Shown here piece by piece: positions 25,930-35,975 of a stretch of DNA of 64,000 nucleotides. Made by a program: the position numbers and the translations under genes. Below the pieces are notes generated by a model. It saw nothing but the letters and a program-made list of their open reading frames with translations, was not told the origin of the DNA and did no database searches. The stretch covers positions 3,045,501 through 3,109,500 of the forward strand of contig NZ_CP152407.1 of assembly GCF_038958875.1 (NCBI RefSeq). The letters run 5' to 3'. The first letter of the stretch is position 1, and every line of letters starts with the position of its first letter. The DNA comes from Acidovorax sp. FHTAMBA (GTDB lineage Bacteria; Pseudomonadota; Gammaproteobacteria; Burkholderiales; Burkholderiaceae_C).

Positions 25930-28900
25930 TCATAGTTCCGCCATGGAGAGGGCCGATTCCATATCCACGGCCACGATGCGCGACACGCCCTGCTCCTGCA
26001 TGGTCACGCCGATCAGTTGTTCGGCCATTTCCATCGCGATCTTGTTGTGGCTGATGAACAAAAACTGCGTGCCCTTGCTCATGCTGGACACCAGCTTGGC
26101 ATAACGCTCGGTGTTGGCGTCGTCCAGCGGCGCGTCCACCTCGTCCAGCAAACAGAACGGCGCGGGGTTGAGCTGGAAGATGGCAAACACCAGCGCGATG
26201 GCCGTGAGGGCTTTTTCGCCCCCCGACAGCAGGTGGATGGTCTGGTTCTTCTTGCCGGGTGGCTGGGCCATCACCTGCACGCCGGAGTCGAGGATTTCGT
26301 CGCCCGTGATGATGAGCTTGGCCTGGCCGCCACCGAACAGCTCGGGGAACATGCGGCCAAAGTGCGCGTTCACGGTGTCGAACGTGCCCGAGAGCAGCTG
26401 GCGCGTTTCGCCGTCGATCTTGCGGATCGCGTCTTCCAGCGTGTTCATGGCCTCGGTCAGGTCGGCGGTCTGCGCATCAAGGAACACCTTGCGCTCGCTG
26501 GCGAGCTTCAATTCATCCAGTGCGGCCAGGTTGACGGCGCCCAACGCAGCAATCTCGCGGTGCAGGCGGTCGATTTCGCTCTGCAGGCCGCCGATGCGCA
26601 CATTGCCTTCCTCGATGGAGCGGGCCACGGCTTCCAGATCGGCCTGGGCGTCTTGCAGCAAGGTGGTGTACTGCTCCAGGCCCAGGCGCGCGGCCTGTTC
26701 CTTGAGCTGGAATTCGGTGATGCGCTGGCGCAGTGGGTCGAGCGCGCGCTCCAGCTGCATGCGGCGCTCGTCGCTGGCGCGCAGCTTGGTGGTGAGGTCG
26801 TCGTATTCGCTGCGCTGGGCGGCCAGTGCCTTTTCGCGCTCCATCTTCACTTCGAGCGCGGCCTGCAGGCCGCCCTGCGCGGCGGCGTCGGACAGGCGGG
26901 CGAGTTCGTCGCGCGCACGCTGCTCCTCGTCGGCCAGGGCCTTGGCCTGCTGCGTGGCGGTTTCGATGGAGCGGTTGAGTTCACCCCGGCGCGCCTCCAG
27001 GCTGCGTTGCGAGAACGTGGCCTCCTGCGCCTGGCGCTCCAGCGTGCGCTGCTGTTCGCGGCAAGCGGTGAGCTTGCGCTCGGCTTCGATGACCTTGTCG
27101 CCCAGCTGGGCCTCGCGCTCCTGGCTGTCGGCCAGTTGCATGTCCAGCTCTTCAAAGCGCGCCTCGGCGGCCACGCGGCGTTCCTGCAAGTCGGCCAGCT
27201 GGGCTTCCACCTCGGCCAGGTCGCCGTCGATTTGCTGGCTGCGCGCGCGGGTCTGCTCGGCCAGCTGCGTGAGGCGCAGGGTTTCGACCTGCAGCTCGTG
27301 GGCGCGGCTCTGGGTTTCGGTGGCTTCGCGGCGTGCGGCCACGAGGCGCTGGGAGGCGTCAGCATAGGCCGCCTCCGCGCGGACCAGGGCCGTGCGCGAT
27401 TCTTCGGCGATCAGCGCCTGCGCGCGCAGCTCTTTTTCGAGGTGCTCGATCTCCTGCGCGCGGGCCAGCATGCCGGACTGCTCGGAGTCCTGTGCATAAA
27501 AGCTCACGCTGTGGGCGCTGACCGCATGGCCCGTGGGCACAAACACCACTTCGCCGGGCTGCAGCGAGCTGCGGCGGGCCAGAGCGTCGTCCAGCGTGGG
27601 CGCGGTGTAGCAGCCCTGCAACCAGTCCACCAACACGGCACGCAGGCCCGCGTCGTTCAGGCGCAGCAGGTCCGACAGGCGGGCGTGGGGTGACGATGTT
27701 TCGGGGTGGCCCGCAGCCGGGGCGCTGTAGAAGGCCAGGCGGGCGGGCGGCGCATCGTTACCGCCGGACCCTAAAAAGCCGCGGACCATGTCCAGGCGCC
27801 CTACTTCCAGCGCGGCCAGGCGCTCGCGCAGGGCCGCTTCGAGCGCGTTTTCCCAACCGGGCTCGATGTGGATGCGGCTCCACAGGCCTTGCAGGCCGTC
27901 GAGGCCATGCTTGGCGAGCCAGGGGCGCAGCTTGCCGTCGGTCTTGACCTTTTCCTGCAGCGCCTTCAAGGCCTCCATGCGGGCAGACAGGTCGGCCTGG
28001 CGGGCGCTTTCGGCATTCACAGCCTGCTGGCGGGCGCGGCGGTCGTCGTCCAGCTGGGGCACGGACTCCTGCAGTTCGTGCAGTCGGGCTGCGGTGGTTT
28101 CGGCGATCTCTTGCGCTTCTTCGAGCTGCTCGCGCAGGTTGGTCAGGCGGGCTTCGTCGGGCGCGGCCAGCGCGTTGCGGTCGGTGCGCAGGCGCTCAAA
28201 GCGGGCGTCGAGCTGGCGGCTTTGCTCGTCAAAGCTGCGCTGCTCGGCAGCGAGCACGCCAATCTGCTGCTGCACCTGCACCACGGCAGTCCGTTGCTCG
28301 GCCGTGCGGCTTTGCGCCTGGCGGAGGGCCTCTTCCAGGTCGGGCAGCTGCATGGCCTGCTCTTCCACCTGGGCGGCCAGCATCTCGGCGCGTTCTTCGG
28401 CGTCCACACCGGCACCGGCCAGGTTTTCGAGCTCAATATCGGCCTCTTCCTTGCGGGCCTGCCACTGGGCGATCTGCTCGGCCAGCGTGACCAGGCGCTG
28501 CTCCACGCGCTGGCGGCCTTCTATCACGTAGCGGATCTCGGCTTCGAGCTTGCCGACCTCGGCCGTGGCTTCATAAAGCTTGCCCTGGGCCTGGTTCACC
28601 TGGTCGCCAGCGGCGTAGTGGGCCTGGCGGATGGTTTCGAGATCAGACTCCACCGCGCGCAGATCGGCCATGCGCGATTCCAGGTCGTTCACGGCCTGCA
28701 GGCCGTCGAGGCGCACCTTGTTCTGCTGCTCCTCGGCCTCGGCCCGCTTCAAAAACCACAGCTGGTGCTGCTTGAGCGTTGCGTCGGCCTGCAGGGTGTT
28801 GTACTTGGCGGCGACCTCGGCCTGCTTTTCGAGCTTTTCGAGGTTGGCGTTCAGCTCGCGCAGGATGTCTTCAACCCGCGTGAGGTTCTCGCGCGTGTCC

Positions 28901-29454
28901 GACAGGCGGTTTTCGGTCTCGCGGCGGCGCTCTTTGTACTTGGAGACACCGGCCGCTTCTTCGAGGAACAGGCGCAGTTCCTCAGGGCGGCTTTCGATGA
29001 TGCGGCTGATGGTGCCCTGGCCGATGATGGCGTAGGCACGGGGCCCCAGGCCCGTACCCAGGAACACGTCCTGCACGTCACGGCGGCGCACGGGCTGGTT
29101 GTTGAGGTAGTAGCTGCTGGTGCCGTCGCGCGTGAGCACCCGGCGCACGGCCACCTCCCCGTACTGGCCCCATTGGCCGCCCGCTCGGTGGTCGGAGTTG
29201 TCGAACACCAGCTCCACACTGGCGCGGCTGGCCTGCTTGCGGGTGGTGGTGCCGCTGAAGATCACGTCCTGCATGCTCTCGCCACGCAGCTCGCTGGCCT
29301 TGCTCTCGCCCAGCACCCAGCGCACGGCATCCATGATGTTGGACTTGCCGCAGCCGTTGGGCCCCACCACGCCGACCAGTTGCCCGGGCAGCATGAAGTT
29401 GGTGGGTTCAGCGAACGACTTGAAACCGGAAAGCTTGATCGAGGTAAGACGCAC
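25930..29454 (-). CDS. smc: SMC chromosome segregation ATPase
   Basis: 1174 residues. Walker A GPNGCGKSN lies at about 32-40. Two long coiled-coil arms rich in Glu, Ala, Gln and Arg flank a hinge domain around residues 510-650, and the C-terminal head has LLSGGEKALTAIALVFAIF and LLDEVDAPLDDAN. It condenses and segregates the chromosome with ScpA/ScpB, which are not in this window. The stop codon is followed directly by a family B repeat, and zipA and ligA are downstream on the same strand. Confidence 0.96.
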   Translation of the reverse strand: MRLTSIKLSGFKSFAEPTNFMLPGQLVGVVGPNGCGKSNIMDAVRWVLGESKASELRGESMQDVIFSGTTTRKQASRASVELVFDNSDHRAGGQWGQYGEVAVRRVLTRDGTSSYYLNNQPVRRRDVQDVFLGTGLGPRAYAIIGQGTISRIIESRPEELRLFLEEAAGVSKYKERRRETENRLSDTRENLTRVEDILRELNANLEKLEKQAEVAAKYNTLQADATLKQHQLWFLKRAEAEEQQNKVRLDGLQAVNDLESRMADLRAVESDLETIRQAHYAAGDQVNQAQGKLYEATAEVGKLEAEIRYVIEGRQRVEQRLVTLAEQIAQWQARKEEADIELENLAGAGVDAEERAEMLAAQVEEQAMQLPDLEEALRQAQSRTAEQRTAVVQVQQQIGVLAAEQRSFDEQSRQLDARFERLRTDRNALAAPDEARLTNLREQLEEAQEIAETTAARLHELQESVPQLDDDRRARQQAVNAESARQADLSARMEALKALQEKVKTDGKLRPWLAKHGLDGLQGLWSRIHIEPGWENALEAALRERLAALEVGRLDMVRGFLGSGGNDAPPARLAFYSAPAAGHPETSSPHARLSDLLRLNDAGLRAVLVDWLQGCYTAPTLDDALARRSSLQPGEVVFVPTGHAVSAHSVSFYAQDSEQSGMLARAQEIEHLEKELRAQALIAEESRTALVRAEAAYADASQRLVAARREATETQSRAHELQVETLRLTQLAEQTRARSQQIDGDLAEVEAQLADLQERRVAAEARFEELDMQLADSQEREAQLGDKVIEAERKLTACREQQRTLERQAQEATFSQRSLEARRGELNRSIETATQQAKALADEEQRARDELARLSDAAAQGGLQAALEVKMEREKALAAQRSEYDDLTTKLRASDERRMQLERALDPLRQRITEFQLKEQAARLGLEQYTTLLQDAQADLEAVARSIEEGNVRIGGLQSEIDRLHREIAALGAVNLAALDELKLASERKVFLDAQTADLTEAMNTLEDAIRKIDGETRQLLSGTFDTVNAHFGRMFPELFGGGQAKLIITGDEILDSGVQVMAQPPGKKNQTIHLLSGGEKALTAIALVFAIFQLNPAPFCLLDEVDAPLDDANTERYAKLVSSMSKGTQFLFISHNKIAMEMAEQLIGVTMQEQGVSRIVAVDMESALSMAEL

Positions 29455-29642
29455 GGGTCAGATGGCGGATAAAAGCAGGTGGGACGCAGGGGTCATACCG
29501 GGCGCCGGTGCGCAGTCCCGGCGCTAAACACTCCGGCTGGGCCGGGTGTGGACAAGGCCGGAATGATACCGCGCCGCCTGCCCGATCCCAGGCCCCGGGC
29601 GTGGTGGAAGGCCTCTACCGCCGTTCATCACTCAAAAAACCA

Positions 29643-29697
29643 GCAAAAACAGCTTTTAGCGCTTATCCAATAACAATTGGATGCTATCAATTTTGGG
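29643..29697 (+). repeat. Family A repeat upstream of smc
   Basis: AAAACAGCTTTTAGCGCTTA, TCCAATAACAATTGGA, TGCTATCAATTTTGG. The second arm is replaced by another palindrome (TCCAATaaCAATTGGA-like). It lies between the smc start and the 3' end of the GAF-GGDEF gene. Confidence 0.7.
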
Positions 29698-29715
29698 TAT
29701 ATACCGCACCCAAAT

Positions 29716-30789
29716 TCAGGGCAGTACACACACCTGGTTACGCCCGCCGGACTTGGCCTGGAACAGGGCCTCGTCTGCGCGGGCGACCGCCTGGGGAAGG
29801 TGCTGCAGCGCAGAGATCTCGCACGCGCCAATGGAAACGGTGAGCTGCTCGGGATCGGTGATGCCCTCTACCGCCCGGCGCAGTTTTTCGGCAACCTTCA
29901 GCGCGTCGGGCAGCGCGGTTTGTGGCAGGCACACCAGAAACTCCTCGCCGCCCCAGCGGATGATTTCGTCGCCGCGCCGCAGGGCGTCGGTCAGCACCCG
30001 GGCCACCGCCTGCAGGGCCTTGTCGCCGGCATCGTGGCCAAAACGGTCATTGATGCTCTTGAAACGGTCCAGATCCATGAGCAGGATGGACGAGGCGGGC
30101 TCGAACAACGAGGCGCGGTACACGCGCCGGTCGATCAGGTCGACCGCGTGGCGGTTGAGCAGCCCGGTGAGCGCGTCGTGGTAGGCGGCGCGCTGCAGTT
30201 CCTGGCGCTCGGCGGCCACGGTCATGAGCGAGCCGAACAGCTCGGCCAACCCCGCAAACAGGCTCACGCCGACTTCGTCAAAGTAGCCGTCGCGGTCGGC
30301 ATACAGCACAAAGATGCCGCTGTAACCATTGAAGGTGGAGGCAATGGGCAAGGCCAGCACGTGGTGGATTCCATGGTGGCGCGCGGCCTCGCGCCAGGGC
30401 CCGAACAGCGAGAACTGTGACACCGTGAACGGGCCCGCCGCCTTGCCGTCCAGCGTCGAGAAGGCCGGGCCCATGCGGGTAAGCAGGTTGCGCTCGATGG
30501 TCAATGACTCGGCATAGGCCGCAGCCTGGCCGGCGTACACCTGCGGGCGAAGGGTCTGCGTGTCGGTAGGGCCAAACCAGGTCCAGGCCAGACGGATGTG
30601 GCTGGTGACATCCACGATGGCCTGGCACACCCCCCGAATGATCTCCAGCTCGCTGCGCCCCAGGATCAGCTTGGCCGAACGCCTGAGCAGCATCTCGGCA
30701 ATCACCGACCGCTCGCGCTGGGCGTCAAAGGCCTGCGTGGATGACGCCGGGGGAACCGTCACGGGCTGGGGAGGATTCTTGAAAAACAT
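29716..30789 (-). CDS. GAF-GGDEF diguanylate cyclase
   Basis: 357 residues. A GAF-like sensor region (about 35-195) is followed by a GGDEF domain from YHDALTGLLNRHAVDLIDRR with the active-site variant GGEEF near residue 280 and ILLMDLDRFKSINDRFGHDAGD. GGEEF is an active signature. No membrane segment or RxxD inhibitory site is obvious. It makes c-di-GMP from GTP in the cytoplasm; the GAF ligand is unknown. It is the first of three c-di-GMP genes in the next 6 kb. Confidence 0.9.
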   Translation of the reverse strand: MFFKNPPQPVTVPPASSTQAFDAQRERSVIAEMLLRRSAKLILGRSELEIIRGVCQAIVDVTSHIRLAWTWFGPTDTQTLRPQVYAGQAAAYAESLTIERNLLTRMGPAFSTLDGKAAGPFTVSQFSLFGPWREAARHHGIHHVLALPIASTFNGYSGIFVLYADRDGYFDEVGVSLFAGLAELFGSLMTVAAERQELQRAAYHDALTGLLNRHAVDLIDRRVYRASLFEPASSILLMDLDRFKSINDRFGHDAGDKALQAVARVLTDALRRGDEIIRWGGEEFLVCLPQTALPDALKVAEKLRRAVEGITDPEQLTVSIGACEISALQHLPQAVARADEALFQAKSGGRNQVCVLP

Positions 30790-30860
30790 GGCAGGGGCAG
30801 CGGGGCAGCGAACGCATCATAGGTGGCACTGCCAGGCTGCGGGTCTGAAGGGTTTCCAGC

Positions 30861-30903
30861 GGCGCGTTGCCACTCACGCGCCACTTGCGGCGAAGCGCAA
30901 GTG
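30861..30903 (-). terminator. Tandem hairpins after the PAS-GGDEF-EAL gene
   Basis: Two adjacent stems, GGCGCGT/ACGCGCC and CACTTGCG/CGCAAGTG, start two bases beyond the stop codon. There is no T-tract, so termination is possible but not certain. Confidence 0.45.
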
Positions 30904-30905
30904 CT

Positions 30906-33900
30906 TCAGGCTCCAGCCTGCACAGGGCTGCCATCTACTGCGCCATTGGTACGGCGCACCAGCGCCTCAAAATCGGCCACCGGCACAGGGGGGCTGAGCA
31001 GGTAGCCTTGCCAGGCGTGGCAATGGTGGCGCTCCAGAAACTCGCGCTGGGCCTCGGTCTCCACACCCTCCGCAATCACGCGCAGGCCCAGGCTGGTGCC
31101 CAACGCCACCACCGTGCGCGCAATCGCTGCATCGTTGGGGTCGGTGAGCACGTCGCGCACAAAGCTCTGGTCGATCTTGAGCTGGTCCAGCGGCAGGCGC
31201 TTGAGGTAGCTCAGCGACGAGTAGCCCGTGCCAAAGTCGTCAAGCGAAAAGCCCACGCCGTAGCCCTTCAGCTGGCCCATCTTGTCGATGGTGTCTTCCA
31301 CGTCCTGCAGCAGCAGGCTTTCGGTCATCTCCAGCTTGAGCTTCTGGCCCTGCGCGCCCGAGCTGGCCAGTGCGGCCAGCACCTGGGCTACAAAGCCGCT
31401 CTGATGGAACTGGCGCGGGCTCACGTTCACCGCCAGGCCCAGCCCTGCCAGGTCAGGCTGCGCGGCCCACTGCGCCAGCCGTGCGCAGGCAGCCTGCAGC
31501 ACCCACTCCCCCAGCGGCAAGATCAGCCCGGTCTCTTCGGCCAGCGGAATGAAGTGCGCCGGGGAAACAAACCCGTCACGCGGATGGCGCCACCGCAGCA
31601 GCGCCTCGGCACCCGTGATCCGGCCGCGGTCGATCTGCGGCTGGTAATACAACTCGAACTGGCCCTGCGCCAGCCCGATGCGCATGTCCAGCTCCAGCGC
31701 GGCGCGGGCGCTCACGGCAGCCTGCATCCTGGGGTCGTAGAACCTCAGGGTGTCACGGCCTGCATCCTTGGCCTGGTACAGGGCGAGGTCAGCGCGTTTG
31801 AGCAGTTCGTCCACAGTCTCGCGCATGTCGCTGAAGATGGTGACGCCCATGCTCAGCGAGCTGTGGTGCGCGACACCGTTGATGATGTAGGGTTCTCGCA
31901 GGGCGGCCAGAATGCGCTGGCCCACCTCTTCCGCACGGGCGGCTGCTTCCTCCGGGTTGTCGCCCAGGTCTTCGAGCACCACCACGAACTCGTCCCCCCC
32001 CTGGCGCGCCACGGTGTCGTCCTCGTGAACGCAGCTGCGCAGCCGGTGCGCCACCTGCTGCAGCAGGGTGTCGCCACTGTCGTGGCCGCGGGTTTCGTTC
32101 AAGGTCTTGAAATTGTCGAGATCGAGCAACAGCACGGCACCACTGCGGTGGTGACGGGCACTGGTGGCCAGCGCCTGCTGCAGCCGGTCCATCAACAGCC
32201 TGCGGTTGGGCAGGCTGGTGAGGGGGTCGTAGTAGGCCAGGTGCTTGATTTCCTCCTCGGCCGCCTTGCGCTCGCTCAGATCCTGCAAGGTGAGGAGGTA
32301 GCCGCCCACCTGCTGCACGGCCGAAATCTCCACAGCCCGCTTGATGCCGTCTGCGCACCAGATGGCGTATTCCGCCGCAGGCACCACGCCGTCAGACGCC
32401 GCCGCTTTGTGGGTTGCGGCCTCCCACAGCGCACGCATGGTTTCGCGCTCGCCCACGTTGGGGAAGGCGCGCTGCCACCAGATCTCCACATCGGGCACGG
32501 CAGCCTCGGTGTAGCCGCAGATCTCCACATAACGCCGGTTGCGAAAACTGATGTTCCCGTCGTCCTGCACCAGGCAGACCCCCATGGGCAGGCGCTCAAG
32601 AATCGCGCGCAGCCGCAGTTCGTTGGTGCGCAGATGGTCTTCCATGCGCTTGCGGGAGGTGATGTCCTGCACCACCGCGATGTGGTGGTCAGGTGCCGCC
32701 CCTGGCACCCACATGGGAGATACGGTCAGATCCGCCCAGACCTCATGCCCTTGCCGGTGAATCAGGCGTTGCTCCACCCGGTACTGGGGTGTCTCGCCTT
32801 TTCTCAGCAAGGCCAGCTGGCGGGCGTCGGTGGCTTCGTCAGCGGGGTGAGTGATCGAATGACTGCTCAATGCCAGCATCTCGTCGGGGGTGTAACCAAG
32901 GATGTCTGCAAAGCACTGGTTGACACGCAGAAAGCGTCCGGTTGCGGTGTCGAGCAACGCCACGCCCACGCTGGCCTGGTGGAACAGGGCGTGAAAACGT
33001 TCCTCGCTTTGCTGGCGCGCTTCGTCCGAGGCATGCGCACGCGCCAGCGCCAGCGTGCGCTGGCGCACCAGCAGCGCCGCCGTAGTGCCCAGCAGGATCG
33101 ACACCAGCGCACCGGCCAGGCCGATGAGCGCGGGCAGGCGGGCCTCTGTGGCCGAAAGGAAGGACTGGGCAGGGTGAAACGTCAGGCGCCAGAGCCGGTC
33201 GTGGACCTTGACGTCCCGCACATACGGTTCGGCGCCCGGCAGCGGCTGTGCGGACTGTGCCAGCAGGGGCCGCATGGTGGTATCGGTGGTCCCGGCCCGC
33301 ACGGACCCATGGTCGGCAATGGACACGGCAATCCCGCGCAGCAACCCCTGCCCGCCCAGCACCTGCACGAGGTCGTACACACGGATGGTGCTCGCCACCG
33401 CCCCCAGAAAGCGCGGCTCCGGGGTGCCCGCCGTTGGGTCGAACACCGGCACGCGGATCACAAAACCTGCTCTGTGCGTTTCCTCCTGGATCAGATCGAA
33501 CGGTGCCGAAGCGACAGTGCGCCCGCTGTCCCGGCTGTATTGCATGGCTGCCAGATTGGTGGGCTGCGCGCTGATATCCAGGCCGAGCACGCTTTCATTG
33601 CCCACCATGGGCCACAGGTACTCGGCAACGAAATACTCGGTACGTTCGCCGGGCGGGCGGATGGAAAAATCCGGAAACCCTTGTGCCGACAACGAGGTAT
33701 CGGCCCGCACCCGCGCCTCATATGCGGCCCGCTCTGCGCCCGGCACCCACCGCGTGAATGACAGGTTGCGCACAGCCGGAAACCGTGTACCCACGTCCAG
33801 GTTGCTGGCCACACGGTCGAACTCGGCACGTGTGAGGTTCGGATTGACGGTAAAAAGGCCTCGCAACCCGTAGACAACTTCGGTGTTGCCCTCGATGCGC

Positions 33901-34076
33901 TGGCTCAACGCATCGGAAAAGGCACGCGCCTCCTGGATGAAGCGCGTGCGCTCGACGCCGGCCACGGACTGGTACTGCTCCCACGCCAGCCAGGAACTCA
34001 CCGAAACCCCGAGCGCAGCTACCCCCAGCCCGACAAGCCAGTGCCGGTATCGACCGTTGTGCGTCAGTGGGGCCAT
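30906..34076 (-). CDS. Membrane CHASE-PAS-PAS-GGDEF-EAL sensor
   Basis: 1056 residues. A membrane helix at about 12-32, a CHASE-like periplasmic sensor (about 60-290, with VYGLRGLF and RFPAVRNLSFTRWVPG) and a second helix at 310-335 are followed by two PAS domains (350-600), GGDEF (from YYDPLTSLPNRRLLMDRL, signature RQGGDEF near 692) and EAL (GAEALLRWRHP near 823; DDFGTGYSSLSYLKRLPLDQ; IAEGVET). Both output domains keep their signature residues, so it could make or break c-di-GMP. The start at 34076 (MAPLTHNG) was chosen for the adjacent membrane helix; a longer frame exists. Confidence 0.9.
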   Translation of the reverse strand: MAPLTHNGRYRHWLVGLGVAALGVSVSSWLAWEQYQSVAGVERTRFIQEARAFSDALSQRIEGNTEVVYGLRGLFTVNPNLTRAEFDRVASNLDVGTRFPAVRNLSFTRWVPGAERAAYEARVRADTSLSAQGFPDFSIRPPGERTEYFVAEYLWPMVGNESVLGLDISAQPTNLAAMQYSRDSGRTVASAPFDLIQEETHRAGFVIRVPVFDPTAGTPEPRFLGAVASTIRVYDLVQVLGGQGLLRGIAVSIADHGSVRAGTTDTTMRPLLAQSAQPLPGAEPYVRDVKVHDRLWRLTFHPAQSFLSATEARLPALIGLAGALVSILLGTTAALLVRQRTLALARAHASDEARQQSEERFHALFHQASVGVALLDTATGRFLRVNQCFADILGYTPDEMLALSSHSITHPADEATDARQLALLRKGETPQYRVEQRLIHRQGHEVWADLTVSPMWVPGAAPDHHIAVVQDITSRKRMEDHLRTNELRLRAILERLPMGVCLVQDDGNISFRNRRYVEICGYTEAAVPDVEIWWQRAFPNVGERETMRALWEAATHKAAASDGVVPAAEYAIWCADGIKRAVEISAVQQVGGYLLTLQDLSERKAAEEEIKHLAYYDPLTSLPNRRLLMDRLQQALATSARHHRSGAVLLLDLDNFKTLNETRGHDSGDTLLQQVAHRLRSCVHEDDTVARQGGDEFVVVLEDLGDNPEEAAARAEEVGQRILAALREPYIINGVAHHSSLSMGVTIFSDMRETVDELLKRADLALYQAKDAGRDTLRFYDPRMQAAVSARAALELDMRIGLAQGQFELYYQPQIDRGRITGAEALLRWRHPRDGFVSPAHFIPLAEETGLILPLGEWVLQAACARLAQWAAQPDLAGLGLAVNVSPRQFHQSGFVAQVLAALASSGAQGQKLKLEMTESLLLQDVEDTIDKMGQLKGYGVGFSLDDFGTGYSSLSYLKRLPLDQLKIDQSFVRDVLTDPNDAAIARTVVALGTSLGLRVIAEGVETEAQREFLERHHCHAWQGYLLSPPVPVADFEALVRRTNGAVDGSPVQAGA

Positions 34077-34344
34077 GGCGTTTGGCGGGTTGGCAAAGAC
34101 ATGCGGTATCAGAACGGCCTTGGCAGAAATGCAGGAGCAATGGGCGGCGGCGGCCGACACGCGATCCGTCGCAGCGCGAACGCGCAGGATAGCGGCATTC
34201 CAACATGCTTTGAAACCAGCGCCGGTACAACAACCGGTTACCAATGAGTTATTTGGTGGAAAGTGCATTCAGCGCCACACGGTCGACATTGCGAGGGCAG
34301 TGCCCTGCAAAGCCCTGACTGTGCAGTGCGCCACCTGAGTTCCC

Positions 34345-34403
34345 ATAAAAACCGCTTGCAGCGCTTTTCCAGCAAGCGCGACATGCTATCAATACAGAAG
34401 CAT
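34345..34403 (+). repeat. Family A repeat in the divergent c-di-GMP intergenic region
   Basis: ATAAAAACCGCTTGCAGCGC, TTTTCCAGCAAGCGC, GACATGCTATCAATACAGAAGC. It lies in the 412-base space between two divergent c-di-GMP genes. Nothing else is evident in that space. Confidence 0.8.
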
Positions 34404-34488
34404 AAATCTCTGAGGACAGAAACCCCTTGGCCTGCGAGCTGCGCCCGGGCCGCACAGACAGGGGGGCACACGGCACAATGGCCGCTTC

Positions 34489-35868
34489 ATGCACGTTGTG
34501 CGCGCCCCCATGCAAAGCATTCTTCCCCAGAACCTCGTAGACATCCTGCTCGACGCTGTGTGCGTGGTTCGGCCCGACAGTTCCATCGTGTACGTCAGTC
34601 CGGCTTTTGAACGCATCTTTGGTTACGCCCCGGAGGAGGTCATCGGCAAGCGCATGCTGGACATGGTGCACCCGCACGATCTTGCGGCCACGCAGCGCCA
34701 GGCCAAGAGCGTGACCGAGGGCCAGATTCAGCTGCAGTTTGAAAACCGCTACGTTCGCAAGGACGGATCGATTGCCCACATCCGCTGGACGGCGCGGTGG
34801 CTGCCCGAGCACCAGGTGCGTGTGGCAGTGGCACACGACTTCACCGAACGCAAGTTCACCGAGTCCATGCACGAGGTGATCTACGCGATCTCTGAAGCCG
34901 CCCACACCACGCAGAACCTGCAGGCCCTGTTCGAGCACATCCACCAAATCATTGGACGGCTGTTGCCGGCAAGCAATTTTGCGGTGGCTCTCTACGATGC
35001 GGGCAGTGGAGCGCTCAGTTTCCCGTACCACGTGAGCGATCACGGCCCGAACCCTGCCCCGCTGCGCAGCGTGCAGGACGCGTTGTGCGCCGAGGTGATC
35101 CGCAGCGCCAACACGCTGTTTCTGACACCCCACGCGCGTGAATTGCGCGATGCGCTGCGCGGGCACCTACCCCCAGACCAAGCGCCCCTGTACTGGCTGG
35201 GCGTTCCGCTGCACACGCAAAAGGGCCCCATTGGTGCCCTGGTTCTGCAAAGCTTTACAGAACAGGCGCGCTACACCGAGAAAGACAAGGAGCTGCTGCA
35301 GTTCGTATCCACCCAGGTCGCGGCCGCGATTGAGCGCAAGCAGATGCTGGAACGCCTGGAGCACATGGCGCAGTACGACCAGCTCACGCACCTGCCCAAC
35401 CGCCAGCTGTTTCTGGACCGCCTCAAGACCGCACTGGCCCGCGCCCGGCGCGACAAGAGCCTGCTGTCGCTGCTCTTCCTGGACCTGGACGATTTCAAGC
35501 AGGTGAACGACACCCTGGGCCATGCCATGGGAGACCTGCTCCTGCAGCGTGTGGCCCAGCGGCTGCTGGAATGTGTGCGCGGCTCCGACACGGTGGCACG
35601 GCTGGGGGGCGACGAGTTTGTGGTGCTGCTGGAAAGCGGCCATGCCCGCGAGCACGCCGCCGCTGCGGCCGAGAAGATCCTGGCGGCCTTTGGTCAACCG
35701 TTTGACCTGGAGGGCATCCGTCTCAGCATCCGGCCCAGCATTGGCGTGGCCATCTATCCCGACCATGGTGGTGAAGAGCACCACCTGCTGGGGCATGCCG
35801 ACGAGGCGATGTACCTTTCCAAGAAAAGCGGCGGCAACCAGGTGCGCGTGGCGCCGCCGCCGGCCTGA
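34489..35868 (+). CDS. PAS-GAF-GGDEF diguanylate cyclase
   Basis: 459 residues, cytoplasmic. PAS (about 15-125, with FGYAPEEVIGKRMLDMVHP), GAF (about 130-285) and GGDEF from QYDQLTHLPNRQLFLDRL with LGGDEF near 374 and DLDDFKQVNDTLGHAMGD. All catalytic signatures are intact, so diguanylate cyclase activity is expected. The ATG at 34489 is kept; a second ATG seven codons on (MQSILPQ) is possible. It is divergent from the CHASE-PAS-GGDEF-EAL gene, which may oppose it. Confidence 0.9.
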   Translation: MHVVRAPMQSILPQNLVDILLDAVCVVRPDSSIVYVSPAFERIFGYAPEEVIGKRMLDMVHPHDLAATQRQAKSVTEGQIQLQFENRYVRKDGSIAHIRWTARWLPEHQVRVAVAHDFTERKFTESMHEVIYAISEAAHTTQNLQALFEHIHQIIGRLLPASNFAVALYDAGSGALSFPYHVSDHGPNPAPLRSVQDALCAEVIRSANTLFLTPHARELRDALRGHLPPDQAPLYWLGVPLHTQKGPIGALVLQSFTEQARYTEKDKELLQFVSTQVAAAIERKQMLERLEHMAQYDQLTHLPNRQLFLDRLKTALARARRDKSLLSLLFLDLDDFKQVNDTLGHAMGDLLLQRVAQRLLECVRGSDTVARLGGDEFVVLLESGHAREHAAAAAEKILAAFGQPFDLEGIRLSIRPSIGVAIYPDHGGEEHHLLGHADEAMYLSKKSGGNQVRVAPPPA

Positions 35869-35975
35869 GAAGCGGTAACGAAGCCGCAATGCCCCCAGTG
35901 GGCCGAGTGATACACAGGCAGCACGGGGATTGCGCCTCATGGACAATCCGGGGCTTCCACACCTGCCCCACCGCC

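Noticed and set aside
30867..33761. Plus-strand frame of about 960 codons opposite the CHASE-PAS-GGDEF-EAL gene
   Set aside because: Low-information His/Gln/Arg-rich translation, explained by codon bias of the real gene on the other strand.
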